DNA of 5,511 bases, taken from Butyricicoccus sp. GTDB taxonomy: Bacteria > Bacillota > Clostridia > Oscillospirales > Butyricicoccaceae. The notes under the pieces were generated by a model, which ran no database searches, had not been told where the DNA came from, and saw only the letters and a program-made list of their open reading frames with translations. Shown here one piece after another: positions 1 to 5,385 of this stretch. Within the stretch, counting starts at the first letter, position 1; each line of letters begins with the position of its first letter. The stretch covers positions 1 to 5,511 of the forward strand of contig JAUMSA010000316.1 in the NCBI GenBank assembly GCA_031293105.1, written 5' to 3'. The translations under genes and the position numbers were made by a program.

Positions 1-10
1 AGGAAAGATA

Positions 11-157
11 ATGCAAAAAAAGTACAAATCCGTTCAAGAAAATCCAATCGGAAAATGGTACCATAAGATCAAACAAAGGCTGCGGCAACAACGGCAGCAA
101 GCGATTCAAAATGAAATTTCGAAAAGAGGAGACAATGGTAATGAGTGTTTTGAATGA
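11..157 (+). CDS. Candidate small basic ORF (48 aa), doubtful
   Basis: An ATG at 11 follows an AGGAAAG sequence (1-7) at plausible ribosome-binding distance and opens a 48-codon frame ending at a TGA at 155-157. The product is rich in Lys, Arg and Gln, with no hydrophobic segment and no domain I recognise; a central run is almost entirely Q/R. It overlaps the start of the corrinoid-protein gene (141) by 17 bases in another frame, so it could be a coupled leader ORF. Against it: only about 38% of its codons end in G or C, whereas the neighbouring genes are strongly GC-ending, and the stretch could equally be an A-rich 5' leader. I cannot assign a function. The window starts only 10 bases upstream, so its promoter is not visible. 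Confidence 0.25.
   Translation: MQKKYKSVQENPIGKWYHKIKQRLRQQRQQAIQNEISKRGDNGNECFE
125..131 (+). promoter_or_regulatory. Ribosome binding site deciding the corrinoid-protein start
   Basis: The AGAGGAG at 125-131 lies 9 bases before the ATG at 141 but only 3 bases before the in-frame ATG at 135 and downstream of the in-frame ATG at 111. This spacing favours 141 as the true start, giving a protein that begins MSVLNDISSW, as expected for the helical N-terminus of this family. Confidence 0.7.
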
Positions 158-776
158 CATCAGTTCTTGGCTGCAACAGGGCCGCGCGCCCAAGGTAAAG
201 GCTTGCGTACAGCAGGCACTGGACGAAGGTATCCCGGCATCCGATATTCTGGAGCAGGGTCTGCTGGACGGCATGAACGTTATCGGCCAGAAATTTAAGA
301 ATAACGAAGTATTTGTCCCCGAAGTGCTCATTGCGGCCCGCGCGATGACCAAGGGCATCGAGCTGCTCCGTCCCCATCTGGTAGCGGACGGCGTAGAAGA
401 AAAGGGTACGGTCGTTATCGGTACGGTCAAGGGCGACCTGCACGATATCGGCAAGAACTTGGTTCGCATGATGATGGAAGGCAAGGGCCTGAAGGTCATC
501 GACCTGGGTGTTGACGTACCGGTTGAAAAGTTTATGGAAGCTGCCCGTGAAAACGATGCCAAGATCATCGCTTGCTCGGCGCTGCTGACCACCACCATGG
601 GCGAGATGCGCGACGTAGTCGAGGCGGTCAACGCTTCCGAGCTCAAGGGCAATGTCAAGGTTATGATCGGCGGCGCGCCGATTACCCAGGCATTCTGCGA
701 CCAGATCGGCGCAGACCGTTATACGCCCGACGCGGCTTCGGCTGCCGACGTGGCACTGGAAATTTGCACTGCCTAA
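141..776 (+). CDS. Corrinoid (B12-binding) protein of a methyltransferase system, MtaC/MtbC/MttC-like
   Basis: This 211-residue cytoplasmic protein carries a cobamide cofactor and shuttles a methyl group from a substrate:corrinoid methyltransferase to a second methyltransferase, usually toward tetrahydrofolate in bacteria. An N-terminal four-helix cap domain (about 1-85) contains the typical FVPEVLIAARAM stretch (58-69). The Rossmann-like B12-binding domain follows (about 88-211) with GDLHDIGKN (98-106), in which His101 should be the lower axial cobalt ligand. The family signatures SALLTTTM (146-153) and GGAPIT (177-182) follow. The length is normal and no key residue is missing. The ATG at 141 is chosen from ribosome-binding spacing. 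The gene ends in a strong terminator (798-827), so it is not cotranscribed with anything downstream; any partner methyltransferase would lie upstream or elsewhere. The substrate (methanol, methylamine, glycine betaine, methoxyaromatic) cannot be told from this subunit alone. Confidence 0.95.
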   Translation: MSVLNDISSWLQQGRAPKVKACVQQALDEGIPASDILEQGLLDGMNVIGQKFKNNEVFVPEVLIAARAMTKGIELLRPHLVADGVEEKGTVVIGTVKGDLHDIGKNLVRMMMEGKGLKVIDLGVDVPVEKFMEAARENDAKIIACSALLTTTMGEMRDVVEAVNASELKGNVKVMIGGAPITQAFCDQIGADRYTPDAASAADVALEICTA

Positions 777-797
777 TTTTTTCTCATAAAATCCGGT

Positions 798-827
798 AAA
801 AGAGGACGGTTTATGCCGTCCTCTTTT
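798..827 (+). terminator. Rho-independent terminator of the corrinoid-protein gene
   Basis: A perfect 12-bp inverted repeat (798-809 with 816-827) encloses a 6-base loop, TTTATG. The 3' arm ends in TTTT and the 5' arm starts with AAAA, so it may also work on the minus strand. It lies 22 bases after the corrinoid-protein stop codon. Confidence 0.9.
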
Positions 828-845
828 GCTGTCAGGAACACGCGA

Positions 846-879
846 AAAAGCCCGCATTGGTTTGCCAATGCGGGCTTTT
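846..879 (-). terminator. Rho-independent terminator of the minus-strand operon
   Basis: A perfect 15-bp inverted repeat (846-860 with 865-879) has a 4-base loop. Read on the minus strand, a GC-rich stem is followed by a run of five T (849-845), just 8 bases past the stop codon of the DUF4445 gene. Its A-rich 5' flank means it may also stop plus-strand transcription that escapes the first terminator. Confidence 0.9.
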
Positions 880-886
880 GATGTAC

Positions 887-2371
887 TTAAAAGGTCATAA
901 ACGACATGCAATCGACATAATAGTCCATAAAGGCCGGGCTGGCCGACAGCGAGATTTCGGTGGCATTTTGCGCCATCTGTTCGCTTTGCTTGCGCAGCGA
1001 GCGGTTCATCAGTAGCATGGCCGCGCCACCGAGTGCGCCGTTGCCGATAAAGTCGGCCTTGTCCCGCAGCGCTGCGGGGAACAAGCCGATGGCGCACGCC
1101 GAATCCATGTTCATCGAGCTGCCGAAGCCGCCTGCAATGGCGAACCGGTCGACCGCGCTTGCGGGCAGGTCTTGTTCTTCCAGCAGGGTGATGAGCCCGG
1201 CGCAGATGGCCGACTTGGCCAGCTGGATCTGGCGCACGTCGCGCTGGGTGATGGTCACATCGGTGTCGCCCACGGTGTAGTCCTCATCCAGATAGCCGGT
1301 ATCCTCTAGGGTTTCATCCTCGAGCAGGACGGCCAGTGCATCCAGAATGCCCGAGCCGCAGATGCCCACCGCGGGCGCATCCTGTACGGTCTGGTAGGTG
1401 ATCTGGTCGCCCTCGCGGCGCACGGCGCGGATAGCGCCCGCCGCCGCCGGCATGCCGCAGCTCAGGCCCGCGCCCTCAAAAGCCGGGCCTGCCGCCGTGG
1501 CGCAGCAGGACAGGTTGCCGTCCCGCATGAGGGCCATTTCGCCGTTGGTGCCAATGTCGGTTAAAAGCTGCACGCCCTCCTCCATCCCGGCAGCCAGGAT
1601 GGCGCATACAATGTCCGCGCCCACATAGGCGCCCACGCACCGGGGCAGATATACGGGCGCGCCCGCAAGCTGGTGACGGCTCATGCAGCCAAAATAGGAT
1701 TGCACATCAAACGGCACAACCGCGAGCGAAGCCGGGTCCAGCCCCTCATACAGATGCAGCATGGTGCTGTTGCCGGTCACGACCGCCTCGTCAATGTGGT
1801 CGATGCCCGCCTCTTGCAAACAGGCGGCCGCCATGCGCTCAAGCTGCTCACGGATGCGGCCGGATAGCGTGTCCAGCCCTTCGGTCTTGCAGGCCTCGAT
1901 GCGCGAGATGACGTCCGCGCCAAAGCCGCGCTGGGCGTTTTCTTCCAGCCGTTCGGCCAGTACCTGACCGCTGACGCGGTCAAACAGCTGCATGGCGACC
2001 GTGGTGGTGCCAATGTCGGCCGCAATGCCGTAACCGGTCTCGGTGCGGTCAAAGGGGACGGTTTTGTTCCAAGCCACAATGCGCGAGGGGCCGCTTTCCG
2101 CGAGATGGACGGTCATGCCGTCCGCGACCGGGCATGAGCAGGCGAGCCGCACCCCATTTTTCAGTTCGTCCGCGCTAAGTAGCCGCAAATCGCTGGCCGA
2201 GGGGGCCGGGACGGCGCCTTCGATCGTGACCCGGCATTTGCCGCAGGTGTGGTTGCCGCCGCAGGGCTGGGCAAAGGTGGGGATGGCACGGCGCAGTACG
2301 TCACCGAGTTCTTCGCCGGGCGCGGCGTCCAGCGCAAGCGTCTGCGCGCCGTTTTTTACCGTGATCGTCAT
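887..2371 (-). CDS. Reductive activator of corrinoid protein: 2Fe-2S ferredoxin + DUF4445 (RACE family)
   Basis: Proteins of this family use ATP and a low-potential iron-sulfur cluster to reduce inactive Co(II) corrinoid back to Co(I), rescuing corrinoid methyl carriers. The 494-residue protein starts with a plant-type [2Fe-2S] ferredoxin domain (about 1-90) with Cys37, Cys43, Cys46 (CGGNHTCGKC) and Cys78; an extra Cys80 is nearby. A short linker leads to an ASKHA-type ATPase region (about 113-460) with DIGTTT (119-124), VTGNSTMLHL (198-207), TDIGTNGE (271-278), ICGSGILD (337-344) and AGGFGSSM (413-420). It is shorter than the roughly 600-residue activators such as RACo, because little lies between the ferredoxin and ATPase parts. 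The ATG at 2371 follows GGAGG (2386-2382) by 10 bases; a longer frame reaching 2872 merely overlaps the upstream gene. The stop of that gene lies 2 bases ahead, so translation is probably coupled. The natural client is the corrinoid protein at 141-776. Confidence 0.93.
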   Translation of the reverse strand: MTITVKNGAQTLALDAAPGEELGDVLRRAIPTFAQPCGGNHTCGKCRVTIEGAVPAPSASDLRLLSADELKNGVRLACSCPVADGMTVHLAESGPSRIVAWNKTVPFDRTETGYGIAADIGTTTVAMQLFDRVSGQVLAERLEENAQRGFGADVISRIEACKTEGLDTLSGRIREQLERMAAACLQEAGIDHIDEAVVTGNSTMLHLYEGLDPASLAVVPFDVQSYFGCMSRHQLAGAPVYLPRCVGAYVGADIVCAILAAGMEEGVQLLTDIGTNGEMALMRDGNLSCCATAAGPAFEGAGLSCGMPAAAGAIRAVRREGDQITYQTVQDAPAVGICGSGILDALAVLLEDETLEDTGYLDEDYTVGDTDVTITQRDVRQIQLAKSAICAGLITLLEEQDLPASAVDRFAIAGGFGSSMNMDSACAIGLFPAALRDKADFIGNGALGGAAMLLMNRSLRKQSEQMAQNATEISLSASPAFMDYYVDCMSFMTF

Positions 2372-2373
2372 AT

Positions 2374-4404
2374 TCAGCAAACCTCCTTCATGGTGCGGCC
2401 CAGACAGGTGCTGGCCGTCACGCGGATGCGGGTGCACAGCTTGCAGCCGCCGCCGGTTACGTCCTCGGTGTCGGTGACAAAGGACAGTTCGCCCGCCGCG
2501 CCCTGTTCGCGCACGCGGGCGGCCGTGTGTTCGGTCAGTCGTTCGGAAGCCCAGGCGGCCGCCGCGTCCTCGGTGGCAAAGTAGCGGGGCGGCTGGCCCT
2601 CGCAGAGCACCTCGAAGTCGCCCTGCTCCTCGTCCTCGGGCGACAGACCGTGCGGCCGGATTTCGGCCGTGGCTGTGCAGGTGGTCTGCCCGGTCACAGC
2701 GCCTGCGGCGTTGGCCGTGGACGCGCCTTCGGGGATGATATAGTCCGCGCCCAGCGCTTTCGCGGCGGCGGGCAGGAACAGATGCACCGGCCCGCCGATG
2801 CCGATGATCTTGGCCGGGGTGCGGAAAGCGTATTGCAGCATACCGCTGCCGCCCGACGCCCGGTTTTCCCATTGCAGGCGGAGCAGCTCACGCATGCCGT
2901 CGTCCAGCCCATGGGTGCGGTAATAGGGGGAAGCATGCTCAAGCAGCATCTGCGAAACCGCGTCAAATACCCGGTGGGAAACCTCGGTGTAGATGGCATC
3001 GCACAGGGCTTCGAGCTCCAAATGCAGCGATCCGGCGGCAAACCGGGCCGCCCAGATGGATGCATTGCGGTCATAGCGGGTGTAGTCGCCGCGCACGTGC
3101 ATGATGTCGGTCGGGGTCAGTCCGGCGCGCAGCACAATGCCCGCCTGCTCAAGCGTGCGGGTGCGCAGTTGGTATTTGTCGATGCCGAGCACATCGGCCG
3201 CCTGCTGCACGCTCAGCGGCCCGGCTTCGAGTGCAAGGCACAGCTTTTGCTCGTTTGCATCGAGCGAGAGCGGCAGGTCGGCCCAGTCGGCCCGCGACAG
3301 GGTGAGAAATTCGTGCAGCATGAGCGTGTGGGTGGGGGTTTCCAGTACCTGGCTGCGCAGGGTTTCGGTTATGGACGGATAGCGGGTCGCCAGCACACAT
3401 AAGGGGATGATACGCTCGGGGCCGAGCGACCAGTTGCCGTAAAGGTCCCAGCGGATGGCGCTGTCCCCGCCCAGGGCAAACGAGGTCGAGAACAGCCCGC
3501 GGATGAGCGTTTTCCACCCGCCCACGCGGATGCCGTCATCCGAGAGAAGGGGGGTGCCGTCCTGCACCAGGGCGACGTCGGTAGTTGTGCCGCCGATGTC
3601 GACGATGACCGCATCTGGCTCGCCGGTCAGGGCGCTGCCGCCCAGCGCCGAAGCAGCCGGGCCGGACAGCAGAGTTTCCACCGCGTGCTCAGCCGAATAG
3701 TCCAGACCCATCAGGCTGCTGTCCGAGCGCACGATGTGGATAGCGGCGTCGATGCCGCGCGCACGGAAGGCGCGCTGTACGGCGTCCAGAAAGTCGCGGG
3801 TGACCGGCAGCAGCCCGGCGTTGAGCACCGCGCTGGCCGCCCGTTCCAGGCTGGACAGGCCGCCGAACAGCAGGCTGGCGCACACGGTCGGCAGGCCGGT
3901 CTGCTCGCGCACAATGCGCGCCGCTTTTTGTTCGAGCACCGCACCGTTGCGCATGCCGTAAATTTCGCAGACCGCGCAGGCTTCCACCCCGGCAAACCAG
4001 TCCTTGGCGTTCGCGCGCAAAAGCTCCCAGTCGGGTTCTTCTTCGATGCCGCCCGTGATGGTCGTGCGGCAGGACAGGTAGCGGATGTCGTCCGGGTCGG
4101 TAAAGCCGTAGGCGGCGCCATATTTGGCGATGCCGCGGCGGTCGATGCCGAGCAGCAGCAGGCGGGTGCGGCGGAATTTGCCCTCTACGCAGGCATTGGT
4201 CGCCAGGGTGGTGGACAGGCCGGCGAGCCGCGCCTTGCGGCACAGGGCCGGGTCCAGCCCATCGAGCGCTTGCAGGATGCCGCGTGTCAGATCGTCGTAG
4301 GTGGTCAGGGCCTTGCTGCTGCCCAGTACGCGCTGGGTGTCAAAATCATAAAGGACGGCGTCCGTACAGGTGCCGCCCGTGTCGATGCCGATGGCAAGAT
4401 TCAT
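2374..4404 (-). CDS. Hydantoinase/oxoprolinase-family (HyuA-like) ATPase
   Basis: This 676-residue protein belongs to the HyuA/oxoprolinase ASKHA superfamily, whose members couple ATP cleavage to ring opening of hydantoins or 5-oxoproline, or phosphorylate or carboxylate substrates together with a HyuB partner. Visible motifs are the phosphate-1 loop GIDTGGTCTD (6-15), TTLATNA (65-71), LSGPAAS (246-252), phosphate-2 loop DIGGTTTD (269-276) and GIGGPV (535-540). Between the ATPase halves, about 383-425, lies a helix-turn-helix-like insertion, followed by GLTPTDIMHV (428-437). The C-terminus has Cys654, Cys657, Cys667 and Cys676. No HyuB is adjacent, so a classical hydantoinase role is doubtful. 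It is the first gene of the minus-strand operon with the corrinoid activator, which points to a role in the methyl-transfer system, for instance substrate processing or a second ATP-driven corrinoid step (inference). The start at 4404 follows GGAAGGAGAG (4422-4413) by 8 bases; longer frames run into the control region and are rejected. Confidence 0.88.
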   Translation of the reverse strand: MNLAIGIDTGGTCTDAVLYDFDTQRVLGSSKALTTYDDLTRGILQALDGLDPALCRKARLAGLSTTLATNACVEGKFRRTRLLLLGIDRRGIAKYGAAYGFTDPDDIRYLSCRTTITGGIEEEPDWELLRANAKDWFAGVEACAVCEIYGMRNGAVLEQKAARIVREQTGLPTVCASLLFGGLSSLERAASAVLNAGLLPVTRDFLDAVQRAFRARGIDAAIHIVRSDSSLMGLDYSAEHAVETLLSGPAASALGGSALTGEPDAVIVDIGGTTTDVALVQDGTPLLSDDGIRVGGWKTLIRGLFSTSFALGGDSAIRWDLYGNWSLGPERIIPLCVLATRYPSITETLRSQVLETPTHTLMLHEFLTLSRADWADLPLSLDANEQKLCLALEAGPLSVQQAADVLGIDKYQLRTRTLEQAGIVLRAGLTPTDIMHVRGDYTRYDRNASIWAARFAAGSLHLELEALCDAIYTEVSHRVFDAVSQMLLEHASPYYRTHGLDDGMRELLRLQWENRASGGSGMLQYAFRTPAKIIGIGGPVHLFLPAAAKALGADYIIPEGASTANAAGAVTGQTTCTATAEIRPHGLSPEDEEQGDFEVLCEGQPPRYFATEDAAAAWASERLTEHTAARVREQGAAGELSFVTDTEDVTGGGCKLCTRIRVTASTCLGRTMKEVC

Positions 4405-4421
4405 GATGTTTTCTCTCCTTC

Positions 4422-4438
4422 CAATCCCCAAGGGATTG
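4422..4438 (-). promoter_or_regulatory. 5'-leader hairpin just before the HyuA-like ribosome site
   Basis: CAATCCC (4422-4428) and GGGATTG (4432-4438) form a perfect 7-bp stem with a 3-base loop. On the minus-strand transcript the hairpin sits immediately upstream of, and touches, the GGAAGGAGAG ribosome site. If transcription starts near 4441, it would be at the very 5' end of the mRNA. It could stabilise the message, modulate initiation or be a DNA operator at the start site. It lacks a T-run after the stem, so it is not a terminator. Confidence 0.6.
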
Positions 4439-4447
4439 CCTGTTTCC

Positions 4448-4476
4448 AGTATAGGCCGGCCCGGCGGGCATCGTAT
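4448..4476 (-). promoter_or_regulatory. Probable promoter of the HyuA-like/activator operon
   Basis: TATACT on the minus strand (4453-4448) is a good -10 match placed 44 bases before the start codon. The hexamer 17 bases upstream (ATACGA, 4476-4471) is a poor -35, which suggests dependence on an activator. The spacer is a GC-rich dyad containing CCGGGCCGG. A similar arrangement recurs near the right end of the window. Confidence 0.5.
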
Positions 4477-4497
4477 AGGAAAATCATGCACCGCTTT

Positions 4498-4516
4498 GGG
4501 AGGAAATTGCCCTCCC
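4498..4516. repeat. Inverted repeat GGGAGG-N7-CCTCCC, possible operator
   Basis: A perfect 6-bp dyad (4498-4503 with 4511-4516) has the spacer AAATTGC. It lies between the two divergent promoters, upstream of both. A second dyad with the related spacer AAACAGC follows at 4528-4544. Could be a regulator site or a small hairpin; function not shown. Confidence 0.45.
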
Positions 4517-4527
4517 TTTGCACTTTC

Positions 4528-4544
4528 GTCCAAAACAGCTGGAC
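4528..4544. repeat. Inverted repeat GTCCA-N7-TGGAC next to the DUF1638 promoter
   Basis: A perfect 5-bp dyad (4528-4532 with 4540-4544) has a 7-base spacer, AAACAGC, and ends 5 bases before the -35 of the plus-strand promoter. This is a typical position for an activator site. Its centre lies 29 bases from the centre of the dyad at 4498-4516. Confidence 0.45.
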
Positions 4545-4549
4545 GCACC

Positions 4550-4579
4550 TTGCCCAGCGGCACGGCACGGGCGTATAAT
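4550..4579 (+). promoter_or_regulatory. Sigma-A-type promoter of the DUF1638 gene
   Basis: A perfect -10 TATAAT (4574-4579) is preceded by TTGCCC (4550-4555) with an 18-base spacer. Transcription would begin near 4586, leaving a leader of about 26 bases that includes GGAGG (4600-4604). The spacer contains a tandem GGCAC pair and is GC-rich. Confidence 0.75.
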
Positions 4580-4611
4580 AAGGCCAATCGAACCGAAACG
4601 GAGGCGGAATT

Positions 4612-5385
4612 ATGCGAATTGCCATCATTGGCTGCATGGTCATGAACCGGGAAATCTCGCATCTGGTGGCCGAAAGCCGCCATATTGTGCGGGTGTGGTG
4701 GCTGCGGCAGGGCCTGCACGATACCCCCGACCTGCTGCGCACCAGCTTACAGGAAACCGTGGACACTATCGAGCGGGAAAACGAACACCTGCCCGAAACG
4801 CTGCGCTTTGAAGCCATTATCCTGGCCTATGGCCTGTGCTCGAACGGTGTGATCGGCCTGCGCAGCCGGTCGCTGCCCATCGTGGTGCCGCGGTGCGACG
4901 ACTGCATCTCGCTCTTCCTGGGCTCGGCCGACCGGTACCGGACACTGTTTGCGCGGATGCCGGGCGTATACTGGTACAACGCCGGATGGATTGAGCAGGC
5001 GTTCACGCCGTCCAAGGAAAATTATGCCCGCCGCCGTGCCGAGTACGCGGCCGAATACGGCGAGGAAAACGCCGATTATCTCATGGAGTGCACCAACAAC
5101 TGGATGACCAATTACAAGCACTGCGGGTACATCACCTGCCCGCTGGGCGAGCAAGCCTGCCACGAGGCCTATGCGCGGCAGGCAGCCGCCGATTTTGGCT
5201 GGGAGTTCACCAAAGTCGAGGGTGAGATGGGCTTTTTGGATGCGCTGGTCAACGGCCCGTGGAACGATGAACGGTTCCTGTCTTGCCCGCCGCACAGCCG
5301 GATTGTCGCCGATTACAGCCACAAAAAGTTCCGCAGCGAATCGGCGCCGTTGGACGATTTTGAGCGCGGGGAAGGCGCGGAATAA
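4612..5385 (+). CDS. DUF1638 domain-containing protein
   Basis: This 257-residue soluble protein matches the DUF1638 family, for which I know no established biochemical function; members occur near corrinoid methyltransferase genes in anaerobic bacteria and methanogens (from memory). Recognisable blocks are GCMVMNREI (7-15), AYGLCSNGVIGL (72-83), PRCDDCISLFLGS (93-105) and GVYWYNAGW (118-126). Nine cysteines (8, 76, 95, 98, 160, 171, 176, 183, 225) occur in a small protein without signal peptide or membrane segment, which suggests metal, iron-sulfur or corrinoid chemistry (inference). The ATG at 4612 is 7 bases after GGAGG and a strong promoter precedes it. It is divergent from the HyuA-like/activator operon, with which it shares a control region. 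The last residues (about 240-257) are charged and probably disordered. Confidence 0.88.
   Translation: MRIAIIGCMVMNREISHLVAESRHIVRVWWLRQGLHDTPDLLRTSLQETVDTIERENEHLPETLRFEAIILAYGLCSNGVIGLRSRSLPIVVPRCDDCISLFLGSADRYRTLFARMPGVYWYNAGWIEQAFTPSKENYARRRAEYAAEYGEENADYLMECTNNWMTNYKHCGYITCPLGEQACHEAYARQAAADFGWEFTKVEGEMGFLDALVNGPWNDERFLSCPPHSRIVADYSHKKFRSESAPLDDFERGEGAE

Larger units (their letters stand above)
4405..4611. other. Divergent control region (207 bases) between the minus-strand operon and the DUF1638 gene
   Basis: No gene fits here. From left to right it holds the minus-strand ribosome site (4413-4422), a perfect hairpin (4422-4438), a minus-strand -10-like TATACT (4453-4448), a GC-rich dyad block with two copies of GTATAGG (4449-4455 and 4473-4479), two inverted repeats with 7-base spacers (4498-4516 and 4528-4544), the plus-strand promoter (4550-4579) and the DUF1638 ribosome site GGAGG (4600-4604). 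The density of dyads suggests regulated rather than constitutive transcription, but the regulator is not encoded in the window. Confidence 0.75.

Noticed and set aside
69..1097. Minus-strand frame opposite the corrinoid-protein gene
   Set aside because: It runs through both terminators and mirrors a certain gene; no recognisable domain.
2372..2872. N-terminal extension of the corrinoid activator up to 2872
   Set aside because: The extra residues are Arg/Gly/Pro-rich out-of-frame translation of the HyuA-like gene; the ferredoxin domain begins at the ATG at 2371 with a ribosome site.
4454..4479. GTATAGG direct repeat as a separate operator
   Set aside because: Only two copies, and both fall within the proposed -10 and upstream hexamer; treated as part of the promoter block.
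4498..4510. Possible sigma-54 -24/-12 element
   Set aside because: The GG and GC dinucleotides are 9 bases apart instead of 10 and the rest of the consensus is absent.
2527..4578. Long open frames on the plus strand opposite the HyuA-like gene (2527-3402 and 3685-4578)
   Set aside because: They are mirror frames of a GC-rich gene: their products are low-complexity and match no family, and the minus strand has clear motifs throughout.
4405..4611. Cobalamin riboswitch
   Set aside because: The leaders are too short and no B12-box-like conserved stretch is visible; the leader at 1-140 also lacks it.
4405..4719. N-terminal extension of the HyuA-like gene up to 4719
   Set aside because: It would cover the divergent control region and part of the DUF1638 gene; the ATPase motif begins right after the ATG at 4404, which has a strong ribosome site.
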